In this document: piece after piece, positions 8,048 to 15,921 of the stretch
Position numbering within the stretch: position 1 is the stretch's first letter
Layout: the number at the start of each line of letters is the position of its first letter
DNA from: Chryseobacterium herbae
Lineage (GTDB): Bacteria; Bacteroidota; Bacteroidia; Flavobacteriales; Weeksellaceae
Assembly (NCBI RefSeq): GCF_025154075.1
Contig: NZ_JAOAMU010000002.1
Span: 62,001 to 126,000, forward strand
Length of the DNA: 64,000 nt
Reading direction: 5' to 3'
The notes under the pieces: model-generated
Told to the model about the DNA's origin: nothing
Databases searched by the model: none
The model's input: only the letters and a program-made list of their open reading frames with translations
Made by a program: the position numbers and the translations under genes

Positions 8048-8347
8048 ATGAATAAACATTTAGTAATAAGAGTAGCAATTCTGATTGTAGGATTTATCCT
8101 GATCTATGTATATGACCACTGGGATTCATGGTTCAATCCTGTCCAATCAATAGGTGGAAACAGCGGGATGTCTATTCCTATGGATCTGGTTTTAAATGTC
8201 TGCTGGATTGTTTTATGGTGTTTATTACTTTTAATAGAGATTATAGCGGGCTTTTTTACCAAAAATAACAAAAACAGAAGTACAAATTTAATATTGATGG
8301 CATCGGGTATCGCGCTGCTGATCATTTATATACTGAGTATTAAGTAA
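8048..8347 (+). CDS. Small three-helix membrane protein of unknown function
   Basis: A 99-residue protein with three hydrophobic stretches (about 5-22, 47-68, 79-97) and a charged KNNKNRS loop before the last. I recognise no family. Its layout resembles the 93-residue protein at 6677, so the two may be diverged paralogues flanking the DUF2931 gene. It lies on the same strand within the accessory cluster, 22 bp before the LysM gene. Confidence 0.7.
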   Translation: MNKHLVIRVAILIVGFILIYVYDHWDSWFNPVQSIGGNSGMSIPMDLVLNVCWIVLWCLLLLIEIIAGFFTKNNKNRSTNLILMASGIALLIIYILSIK

Positions 8348-8369
8348 GAAATACTGACAGAGAACAGGG

Positions 8370-9425
8370 ATGCCGGATCATTTTATGCAGAAATTTAATA
8401 TACATACCGTCCAGACAGGGGAGAGCCTGAAAAGTATAGCTTCACTGTACCATTTAGATGCAGATGCTTTAAAGTTATTTCACAATAACCACTGCGATGT
8501 CAAGGATATGATTCTGATTGAGCTTACAGGTCAGAAGAAACTTTTTCTTCCAAGAACAGCGGTGACGGATAAAAATAAACTGGTACCGTTCGGAAGAGGA
8601 AACAGTCTTGCTTTTCAACCTGACAATTCATTCTACAGATATGGAGTTTCAATCAATATTGAAAGCAACGACCATAATAATGAACTGAAATATGAAACTT
8701 CAGTACGCTGGCTGAAAACCGAGAACAGGCTGCATTTTTTTGAAATAGACAGAACGTCCAATCTTTTTCTGAACGAAGAAGAAGTAAATGAAATAGCCGA
8801 TCTTCTGGCGTATAAAACATCTAAAGTTTTGTATCCCTTACAGATCAGTGTAGATGAGCAAGGGAAATTTAATACGGTGGAAAATCTTTCAGTGTTTAAA
8901 GAAAGATGGGCGGCGGTAAAAGAGGAGGTTTACAAAGAATTTGAAGGCGAAACAGTAGGTGAGTACTGCCTTAAGATCGAAAAAGTAATCTCTGAACCCG
9001 AGGTAATAAGTCTTTATCTGAAAAATGATTATTTCATCAGAACATTGTTTTTCGGGGTTTATCAGAGTTTCGGACAGGATTATGAAACAGAGATAGCGGA
9101 AAGTTTCCCTGTGGTAGATAATCCGGTAGAACCAAAATATGAAATAAAACTGGAAATTGATCCGCTGAAAGGAGAATCCGGCCTGGTTAATATAGAAGGC
9201 GAAGGGAAATTAAATGATGAAAGAAGTACTTATGATTTCATAAACAAAGCCCCCTTTTCAATGATCATTGAAGATCATCCGGAAATGAATCATGAAGGAA
9301 ATTTCAGGATCGTATATTATCTGAACGGGCAAAATTTACTTGTAAAATCAATGTATTTAGAATGTGATATACAACTTGAGAAGAAAAAGAAAATAGCAGT
9401 AGCCATTGCGATGCTGACTGAATAA
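8370..9425 (+). CDS. LysM-domain protein of the T6SS accessory cluster
   Basis: A 351-residue protein without signal peptide. Residues ~10-60 form a LysM-like module (IHTVQTGESLKSIASLYHLD, then DMILIELTGQKKLFLP). The rest (~90-351) is a mixed alpha/beta region I do not recognise. In Bacteroidota, LysM proteins are often encoded next to Hcp, VgrG and PAAR-like genes, where LysM may fix a cargo to the spike or bind peptidoglycan in the target. A cytoplasmic, non-exported LysM protein in this setting points to an adaptor or to a secreted component. The gene starts 22 bp after its neighbour and is followed 19 bp later by the next gene. Confidence 0.8.
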   Translation: MPDHFMQKFNIHTVQTGESLKSIASLYHLDADALKLFHNNHCDVKDMILIELTGQKKLFLPRTAVTDKNKLVPFGRGNSLAFQPDNSFYRYGVSINIESNDHNNELKYETSVRWLKTENRLHFFEIDRTSNLFLNEEEVNEIADLLAYKTSKVLYPLQISVDEQGKFNTVENLSVFKERWAAVKEEVYKEFEGETVGEYCLKIEKVISEPEVISLYLKNDYFIRTLFFGVYQSFGQDYETEIAESFPVVDNPVEPKYEIKLEIDPLKGESGLVNIEGEGKLNDERSTYDFINKAPFSMIIEDHPEMNHEGNFRIVYYLNGQNLLVKSMYLECDIQLEKKKKIAVAIAMLTE

Positions 9426-9444
9426 TTGAAAAAAAACTAACAAA

Positions 9445-10479
9445 ATGAAAATTAAACCAAATCATAAATTATCCATACTTGTTTTTATATTAAGCTTTAG
9501 CCTGTATTTTGGACAAAAAGTGGAATTTAATGTCCCGAAAGATATCGAGACTCTACAGAATTCCATTTTGGATTTTAAAAATGATTTCACACAGGACGAA
9601 GTGAAAGCTGCTGCTGCATCGGATACTGATTTCTCTACGACCGTTGATCTTTATCATTTGAAATATGAAGGCGACCAAAAAAATCCTTATCTGACCCTCG
9701 CCCTGAAAAATGGCGCTAAATCTAAACAGTTTATCCAGCAGGCGGTATGGAATGTCAGTATGAAAAAGGTCTCCACAAAAAGCACGAAAGTGACTGTTTT
9801 TCTTGAAAAAGTAATTCCGGACAGCTGGTCGAAGAAAGAGGTAGATACAAAATTGACCAAATCTACGGGTAAAGTGGAAAAAGAGATCAAAGAATTTCTT
9901 TTAACCTACAAACGCCCGGAACTTTCAAATGATGATGAATCACTAACTGACAGTACAGCCACTACCTATACTACCGCTGCCATGACAACGGATATGATCG
10001 CAGAAAATCCGAAGCAGAAAAAAGTTTCAAAAAAACTGCAGAGTCTGTTTGGGAAGAAGCAGTTTATTGCGCTACCGGCTACGTCTGATACCTTTACAAA
10101 ACTTTTACAGGTACAGCCCACTCAACCGGAATGCAAAGACTGCAAAGGTGGAAAATACTCCAACTGGGATTTCGATGATTTTAATATGATCTACGCCAAT
10201 ATGAGCACCGGTCTGGAATATTATGCCATTCAGTATTACGGGGAAGATATGGTGTCAGGATTACCTCATGGGCTGGTATTTAACGACAGCTCACCATCAG
10301 AATGCAAGCAGAAATTTGCAAGATATAACGCACAGCTTTATCAGACCGTAGGAGATACGGAAGAAAATGAATCAAAAGCATTAACGGTGGTCACTTTTAA
10401 GATGAACTCCTCCTTCGTTCGTCTTGAATTCGGGAATGAATATTTAACCCGGCTAGTAATTTCAAATAAAGAATTTTAA
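9445..10479 (+). CDS. Exported protein of unknown function in T6SS cluster
   Basis: A 344-residue protein with a clear Sec signal (hydrophobic core at ~9-22, ending SLYFGQ), so it is periplasmic or secreted by another route. There is no lipobox. The middle (~150-185) is Thr/Ser rich and low in complexity. A CKDCKGG motif near 228-234 could bind metal or form a disulfide. No known family is recognised. Only 2 bp separate it from the DUF4280 gene, so it is co-translated with the spike tip protein. It could be a periplasmic immunity protein or chaperone for the cargo downstream. Confidence 0.72.
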   Translation: MKIKPNHKLSILVFILSFSLYFGQKVEFNVPKDIETLQNSILDFKNDFTQDEVKAAAASDTDFSTTVDLYHLKYEGDQKNPYLTLALKNGAKSKQFIQQAVWNVSMKKVSTKSTKVTVFLEKVIPDSWSKKEVDTKLTKSTGKVEKEIKEFLLTYKRPELSNDDESLTDSTATTYTTAAMTTDMIAENPKQKKVSKKLQSLFGKKQFIALPATSDTFTKLLQVQPTQPECKDCKGGKYSNWDFDDFNMIYANMSTGLEYYAIQYYGEDMVSGLPHGLVFNDSSPSECKQKFARYNAQLYQTVGDTEENESKALTVVTFKMNSSFVRLEFGNEYLTRLVISNKEF

Positions 10480-10481
10480 CC

Positions 10482-10970
10482 ATGGCAGAAAAACATATTG
10501 TAGTACAGGGTGCTATGTGCAAATGCCAGTTCGGACAGCTTCCGGACAAACTCAAAGTGCTCTCACACGAAAAAGAATACGCGAATGATAAAAACGCTTC
10601 CAAAAAACTTATCGTCACCACGAAAGAAATAGGAGCGGCCACATTCGAGAAAAATACATTCGGGAACTGCATCAAAATGGGAGTTCCGCCACCGCCATGC
10701 AAAATCATGGTCACCGAATGGAAAGATTTCTATGAAAAAGTACAGCTTACTAACGGCGGCTATATTATCGTAGAAACCAGCAAAGCCATCTGTGCTATTG
10801 CCGGAACACCGTGTATCGAGATCATAGACCACGGACAGAGAACGGAAGGCAGTCCGCAGAATTTTAAAAATGCGGATAAGGATGTACAGCAGCAGATCAA
10901 TCCATTGGTGGATTCAGAAGAAATGTATAATGAACAGCCTACCTACGGCGGGCAGGATGGTGTAATCTAA
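10482..10970 (+). CDS. DUF4280 PAAR-like spike tip protein
   Basis: A 162-residue protein with DUF4280 features. These are the opening VVQGAMCKCQFGQLPDKLKV, a central NTFGNCIKMGVPPPPCK segment and TSKAICAIAGTPCIEIIDHGQ. The alternating Cys and Gly-Pro motifs are those of PAAR-like proteins that sharpen the VgrG tip and attach effectors in T6SS or contractile injection systems. Its position 11 bp before the 887-residue OmpA-domain gene suggests it carries that protein. The last ~30 residues are acidic and polar and could be the docking tail. No signal peptide. Confidence 0.9.
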   Translation: MAEKHIVVQGAMCKCQFGQLPDKLKVLSHEKEYANDKNASKKLIVTTKEIGAATFEKNTFGNCIKMGVPPPPCKIMVTEWKDFYEKVQLTNGGYIIVETSKAICAIAGTPCIEIIDHGQRTEGSPQNFKNADKDVQQQINPLVDSEEMYNEQPTYGGQDGVI

Positions 10971-10981
10971 ACGACAGAGAA

Positions 10982-13645
10982 ATGGCTAAAGGTGTAAAAA
11001 AAATACAGATTACAAAAGGACTTTACTATCCCGATATGTCGGTGAAAGGCCAGAGAGTAACGCTAAAACCTGATCAGTGGGTTTATTTTGGCGTTGAAGA
11101 ATGGCTGCCCGGAACTACTGCCGAAGATAAAAAGAAAGAAATTATCTGGATGAGGCAGACCAACAACCGGAAAATCATCATCAATCAGGCTCCCTCAAAA
11201 GGAGGCTATAAATTTCTGATCTCCAAACAGTTTTGCGGAAGCTATCATTATTATATTGAAGCAAGTCTGTCCGGAAAAAGAGACCCTAAAAATCCTGTAG
11301 GACTCTATGTAAAGGGCTGGTGTGATCCTAAAATTGTTACCAGCAAATGGACGACCCAAAGAGGAAGTAAAACCAGCATCAAAAACCAGAATAAGAGTAA
11401 TTTCATTTCTTACGGACATGTGGTTTATCTTAATCTGATGACGGAAGGTCTTAACGGAAATACCGTAACGATAGAGCTCTGGAATCAGCAGACCGCAAAA
11501 AAAGACAAGCTGGTTCATGTCTATAATAATGTTCTGGTCATAGACGGAGAGATCAATGTAAAAATAGAAAATACCTACTCATGGATGGCTCATGTAGATA
11601 ACATTCAGAATGTAGAAGAGTTTTATATCAAAGTAAAAGATACCGCTTCCAAACAGTACATTAAAGATAATCTGGGTGATGATCTTCACGCCATTTATCT
11701 GAATGTAAAAAATAAAGTGGTCACTACCAATGCCAATGTCAGTAAGAATCAGACCCCTACGAAAGTATACAAGCCGGATGTAAATTCCGTACGTCAGGAA
11801 CCTTGCCGCTTTGAAATGATCAAAATCACCGAAAGCGAAGTGAAAGATGGAAAAGCCAGCAATACGACGGTAACTGTTTTTGATAATGGTAAAGGAATAA
11901 AAAAAATACAGTCTGCGGCCCTTCAGGAGCGTATCGAAAGGACAATCTATTATAAATTTGATTCTACGGTAATCGATAAAGATGGAGTAGCCATCCTCAA
12001 TAATGTACTCAAGTTTCTTCTGGAACACAGAGATTCAACGATGAATCTGAGCGGTTATGCCTGCGTGATCGGAAAACAGAATTACAATAAAGGACTGTCC
12101 CAAAGAAGAGCCGATGTGGTTAAGAAATTTTTTGCAGACGGCGGCCTTGATCCAAGCAGAATCATTTCCGTTGGGAAAGGAGAAATAGATCCTACGGACG
12201 ATAAAATGGGTAAGGATAATATCCGGTTCAAAAATGAAAAAGATTATGAGAGTAACCGAAGAGTAGATATTTCTTTTGTATTCAATGCTCACGATGCCCA
12301 GACCATTAATTATGAAGTCGTAGCTCCGACGGAGTCAACGAAAAAAGACCTCACGATCGACATTTCCGGATTTGATACCAATGAATGCTACCACGGAAGT
12401 AAAAACAAGCATAAAAAGCAGATCCTGATGATCGACGTAGGTCAGGCAGTAGATAAAGGAGATACCAAACAGACTTTTGCCCCACCTTCTTTTAATTATA
12501 AAGTCTACTCGAATATGTCAAGGTTCAATGCTGCTCCCATACAGTATATCTGGCCTATAGCAACCAATCCGAATCAGTTCCATATGAACATTCACAGTTG
12601 CAGATATTTCAGTAATGATAAAAGAACAACGGTTTTAATTAAAGCTTATCCGGATATTAAATGGGAACTCGCTCTGGAATTCCAGGTGAATGTTTCCAAT
12701 TATAAAGCTGCCAATATGCCGCCGGGGAACATCTACGCCAAGCATCAGGAAAAATCCAGACAGGCAGGGTACAAAAGAATGCAGCTGAATAAAGACGGAA
12801 AAGTTCCGATCAATGTAGGCGTAGGACTGTCTGCAGAATGGGATGCCGGCCGGGAAAAAAGAAGCTTTACCAACGAGTTTGCAGATAAAATAGAGGTGGT
12901 CGCCAGAATGATCGCTACTGCTGTAGATATCGTTCAGAATGCCATCAATTATGCTCAGAGTGCTGCAAAAGAAACCGCTATTCCCGTTGGTTTTAATCTC
13001 AGATATCCCAAATTTACCGTTGTAGGAAAGTGGTATCTGGAGAGAGTCAATGAGAGAGCTGCATTGAGCGTTATCGGAGAAGTAGGTTTTGGTTTTAAAC
13101 CTTTGATAGGTGCAGAAGTCGTTATTGATATCATAGGCGCCGCCATTGCGGTAGCTTCTTACGGAGCAACAGGAAACCCTGCTGCTGCGAAACTTATCAA
13201 TAAATTCAGAGGCGGACTGGAAAAACTGGGCGCTTCGGTTACCTTTACCGCTACATTTTATGGTGAACTGGAAATCATGGTGGATGCCTTGAAAATTGAC
13301 AGTATTAACGGGATCAATATGCAGGGTAAAACCACGATCGGAGGGAAAATGGGAGCTACCATAGAACTCAGTATCAGTATTGAAGTGGGAACTGTAAAAG
13401 GAACCAAAGCAAAACCTATTGCTACTTTTAAAGCGGCCGCCAAAGCAGATTCCTATTTTGGAGGTGATATTGTGATAGATTCTGATACGAAAGGATTATT
13501 TATCCAGCCTGTTCTGAAATTTTCAGGAGTTGTTCTTTCTGTAGAGATAGAAGGTGAAGTAGGCTGGTGGAAAAGTAATTTCAAAGTAGAAGAAAAGGTG
13601 ATGAAAGAAGAAACTTACTATATGGATAAAAAATATTTAACTTAA
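10982..13645 (+). CDS. Large OmpA-domain protein without signal peptide, candidate T6SS cargo
   Basis: An 887-residue protein. Residues 1-~300 are strand-rich and unrecognised. Residues ~320-431 form an OmpA/MotB-type peptidoglycan-binding domain (YYKFDSTVIDKDG, LSGYACVIGKQNYNKGLSQR, GKGEIDPTDD, YESNRRVDISF). The C-terminal ~300 residues are rich in Gly and Ala, with a strongly hydrophobic stretch at ~709-730 and strand-like repeats after it. OmpA domains normally sit in exported envelope proteins, but this one begins MAKGVKKIQITKG with no signal. Coming right after a PAAR-like gene, it is best explained as spike-borne cargo that binds target peptidoglycan. The C-terminus may be the toxic or membrane-inserting part; this is inference. 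Confidence 0.82.
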   Translation: MAKGVKKIQITKGLYYPDMSVKGQRVTLKPDQWVYFGVEEWLPGTTAEDKKKEIIWMRQTNNRKIIINQAPSKGGYKFLISKQFCGSYHYYIEASLSGKRDPKNPVGLYVKGWCDPKIVTSKWTTQRGSKTSIKNQNKSNFISYGHVVYLNLMTEGLNGNTVTIELWNQQTAKKDKLVHVYNNVLVIDGEINVKIENTYSWMAHVDNIQNVEEFYIKVKDTASKQYIKDNLGDDLHAIYLNVKNKVVTTNANVSKNQTPTKVYKPDVNSVRQEPCRFEMIKITESEVKDGKASNTTVTVFDNGKGIKKIQSAALQERIERTIYYKFDSTVIDKDGVAILNNVLKFLLEHRDSTMNLSGYACVIGKQNYNKGLSQRRADVVKKFFADGGLDPSRIISVGKGEIDPTDDKMGKDNIRFKNEKDYESNRRVDISFVFNAHDAQTINYEVVAPTESTKKDLTIDISGFDTNECYHGSKNKHKKQILMIDVGQAVDKGDTKQTFAPPSFNYKVYSNMSRFNAAPIQYIWPIATNPNQFHMNIHSCRYFSNDKRTTVLIKAYPDIKWELALEFQVNVSNYKAANMPPGNIYAKHQEKSRQAGYKRMQLNKDGKVPINVGVGLSAEWDAGREKRSFTNEFADKIEVVARMIATAVDIVQNAINYAQSAAKETAIPVGFNLRYPKFTVVGKWYLERVNERAALSVIGEVGFGFKPLIGAEVVIDIIGAAIAVASYGATGNPAAAKLINKFRGGLEKLGASVTFTATFYGELEIMVDALKIDSINGINMQGKTTIGGKMGATIELSISIEVGTVKGTKAKPIATFKAAAKADSYFGGDIVIDSDTKGLFIQPVLKFSGVVLSVEIEGEVGWWKSNFKVEEKVMKEETYYMDKKYLT

Positions 13646-13653
13646 ATTCAGGT

Positions 13654-14469
13654 ATGCATAATTTTAAAAAACCATTATATTCCGTTTATCCCAGAATGTA
13701 TTGTTCGGGAACTATTTACGTAAATGATGTTCCTGTGATAGACTGGTACGGAGATGAGACCAAAGAAGGCGGATTCGGAGGAGATACCATGATCAATCAG
13801 GCACTGCTTCAGAGCGGGAAATATCAGGTCGTTGGAAAAATGTATCCGCGTTTGGGGAAAAATGTTTTGGATGAAGATGACACCCTGTCGGTAGATTTCT
13901 TTTGTGCAGATTTTGATAACTGGAAAGCATCCCGTGCTGAATTTCATCCTAAAATGGAATCTCCATGGGACGGACTGACAGAGAATGTCCAGCACCCGAC
14001 TTTTAATGTGACCAGTGAAATAGAAGTGGAACTTCCTTTTGTATTGGACGGTTGGCAGCATTCGGTAGATTTTAAAGATGTGAAGAAAGAAGACCTCTTC
14101 AGTGATGTTTTCAAATATTATAAACAGATACGTGCAGTTTTAGTTGAGCACAATGCCGGAAAATATCTGGAAATGTCTCAGGACAAGATGCAGCTTCAGG
14201 AGCAGGCTTTATATTATACCGAAGACCGGAAAAAAAGATTTTTAGACAGTGCCGGCCAGTTGTTTGGTCAGAATTTAGCGGTGGAAGAGCTTAATGAGGC
14301 TGATTTGCACCTTGAAATTATGGGCTATGGTAAATTGGTAAGACTCATGAGAAAAGACGGGTCTCAGCCGCTCCAGTTCAAAAGCCCCGACCTTGAAAAG
14401 CAGGGAAATGTTGAAATGGAAATTAAGCTTCACATGAGAACGAAGGAAAAAGGATTTAGTATTATTTAA
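13654..14469 (+). CDS. Uncharacterised cytoplasmic protein of T6SS cluster
   Basis: A 271-residue protein starting 8 bp after the OmpA-domain gene. There is no signal peptide or membrane segment. The N-terminal half is strand-like with many aromatic residues (YPRMYCSGTIYVNDVPVIDW); the second half is helical and charged with the motif KYLEMSQDKMQLQEQ. I recognise no family. Position and solubility fit a chaperone or adaptor for the large cargo, or a second immunity factor. It is conserved in length with no sign of decay. Confidence 0.7.
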   Translation: MHNFKKPLYSVYPRMYCSGTIYVNDVPVIDWYGDETKEGGFGGDTMINQALLQSGKYQVVGKMYPRLGKNVLDEDDTLSVDFFCADFDNWKASRAEFHPKMESPWDGLTENVQHPTFNVTSEIEVELPFVLDGWQHSVDFKDVKKEDLFSDVFKYYKQIRAVLVEHNAGKYLEMSQDKMQLQEQALYYTEDRKKRFLDSAGQLFGQNLAVEELNEADLHLEIMGYGKLVRLMRKDGSQPLQFKSPDLEKQGNVEMEIKLHMRTKEKGFSII

Positions 14470-14481
14470 AATATCGGGTTA

Positions 14482-15135
14482 ATGACTTTTTTTGGAGGTT
14501 TTGTAGCGGTAATTGTTCTGTTTTCCATATTCTTAGGATACGGGATTTTTTCAAAAATTTCGGGTAAAAAACAGGATTCCGGAAAAACAGGAGGTTTTCT
14601 TGAGAAGGCCTTTCTTTTGTTTTTTGTTTCGTTAATAATGGTTTCCATGAATGCTTTGACGTTCATTTTATCCTACTCATTTTTTTGGGAGAAAGCCTAC
14701 AGAACTTTCGATGAACCTCAATATACAGCAACCGTGATCGGATATAAGAAAGAAATCACAAAAGGGAAAAACTTTTCCAACTCTTCCTACAGCGACAGAG
14801 TTATCTTTTTTCCGAGAGTAGAGTATACCGGTGCCAATGGCGAAAAAATTGTAAAAACACTCGATATCACCAGTAATGATCCGCCGGCTCTGGGAGAAAA
14901 AGTGAAAATTACAGATGCCGGGAATCAAGACAGCACCAATGCTGTAGAACTGGATTGGATCATGCTGGCCGCTGGAGGTGTCTTTACAGGAGTTGCTGCA
15001 TTTTTTGCAACACTGCTTGCTACTTACGGGACATCTTCTGTTATGAAAAAAAGACTAAGATGGTCTTTGAGAGCAGGGCTGGTACTCATTTTGATCAACG
15101 TATTATGTATCGTATTTATCTATTTAAAACAGTAA
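14482..15135 (+). CDS. DUF3592-like membrane protein
   Basis: A 217-residue protein. Two hydrophobic segments (about 6-24, 44-64) come before a soluble region, and two more (about 157-180, 194-214) close it. The soluble part (~70-150) has DUF3592-like wording: ATVIGYKKEITKGKN, then FFPRVEYTGANGEKIVKT and PPALGEKVKITDAG. The role of DUF3592 is unknown. Encoded 12 bp behind the previous gene, it is a candidate membrane immunity protein for the OmpA-domain cargo, without direct evidence. Confidence 0.72.
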   Translation: MTFFGGFVAVIVLFSIFLGYGIFSKISGKKQDSGKTGGFLEKAFLLFFVSLIMVSMNALTFILSYSFFWEKAYRTFDEPQYTATVIGYKKEITKGKNFSNSSYSDRVIFFPRVEYTGANGEKIVKTLDITSNDPPALGEKVKITDAGNQDSTNAVELDWIMLAAGGVFTGVAAFFATLLATYGTSSVMKKRLRWSLRAGLVLILINVLCIVFIYLKQ

Positions 15136-15193
15136 AATAGTTTCTCTGCAAAGAACTTGTAAGCGACATTAATAAATCAAAATATAAACTATT

Positions 15194-15847
15194 ATGAAAA
15201 AAGGAAAATTCCTGATATTAATTTTCGTGGTATTGATTAATATCTGCTGCGGAAATAAATCATTTGATCTTTCATCCGTCTCTTTGGGCGAGGAGGCAAC
15301 GAAGTATGATTTTGAAAATAAAGATGTATTTCTGAAAGATAAAAGCAGCAAACCGGATGTCATTCAATATTATGCGGATGAAAATAAAGGTTTGACGTAT
15401 GGAGGAATTCCTTTAGACATCACAATGGGGACAAGAATTACCGTATACAAAGGAAAAGTAGGGGCAATCGACACCAATGCCGCTGAAAAAAACTCTCTGG
15501 AATTTGTTGAGAAAATTGCAGGAAAACATGGAAAACCTACCGCTACCGTGACTGATAAGGCAACTGTAGATGCTAAAATAGTAAAGCAGATTTTTGAAAA
15601 GCTTAAGAAAGTCGCACCGGATAAAGTATCCTGGAATCAGGGTGAGAAAAACTCATTTACCTATCCTACATCTTTCTTCTGGGACGATGGGAAAAACTAT
15701 TCCATCCTGAGTCTTTCTATTGAAGACGATGGAAGAATCAGAAATAAGTATGTGACCGTAACCAAAGATGCCTACAGAAACGATGCGGTTTTCGGATTAA
15801 AATATCCAACTCCACAAGGATCTCCGTGGTATCAGTACATGAAATAA
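15194..15847 (+). CDS. Uncharacterised lipoprotein at end of T6SS cluster
   Basis: A 217-residue lipoprotein: the signal MKKGKFLILIFVVLINICCG ends in a Cys-Cys-Gly lipobox. The mature part has no recognisable family. Motifs visible include KGLTYGGIPLDITMGTRI and a C-terminal FGLKYPTPQGSPWYQYMK. It is the last gene before a strong bidirectional terminator, so it closes the transcription unit. A periplasm-facing lipoprotein at the end of an effector cluster could be an immunity protein; this rests on position only. Confidence 0.7.
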   Translation: MKKGKFLILIFVVLINICCGNKSFDLSSVSLGEEATKYDFENKDVFLKDKSSKPDVIQYYADENKGLTYGGIPLDITMGTRITVYKGKVGAIDTNAAEKNSLEFVEKIAGKHGKPTATVTDKATVDAKIVKQIFEKLKKVAPDKVSWNQGEKNSFTYPTSFFWDDGKNYSILSLSIEDDGRIRNKYVTVTKDAYRNDAVFGLKYPTPQGSPWYQYMK

Positions 15848-15874
15848 GAGAAACACTGTTTTTAAGTAAAAAAA

Positions 15875-15901
15875 AGCCGGTTCAATGTTTTTGAACCGGC
15901 T
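15875..15901. terminator. Bidirectional terminator
   Basis: AGCCGGTTCAA and TTGAACCGGCT form a perfect 11-bp stem with a 5-base loop. A-rich sequence precedes it and T-rich sequence follows, so it can end both the T6SS cluster (plus) and the endonuclease gene (minus). Confidence 0.9.
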
Positions 15902-15921
15902 ATATTATTTTAGTCAACAGA

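Noticed and set aside
2516..15847. Prophage or extracellular contractile injection system
   Set aside because: No sheath, tail fibre, capsid, terminase, holin or AAA ATPase gene is present; only tube, spike, tip and cargo-like genes are.
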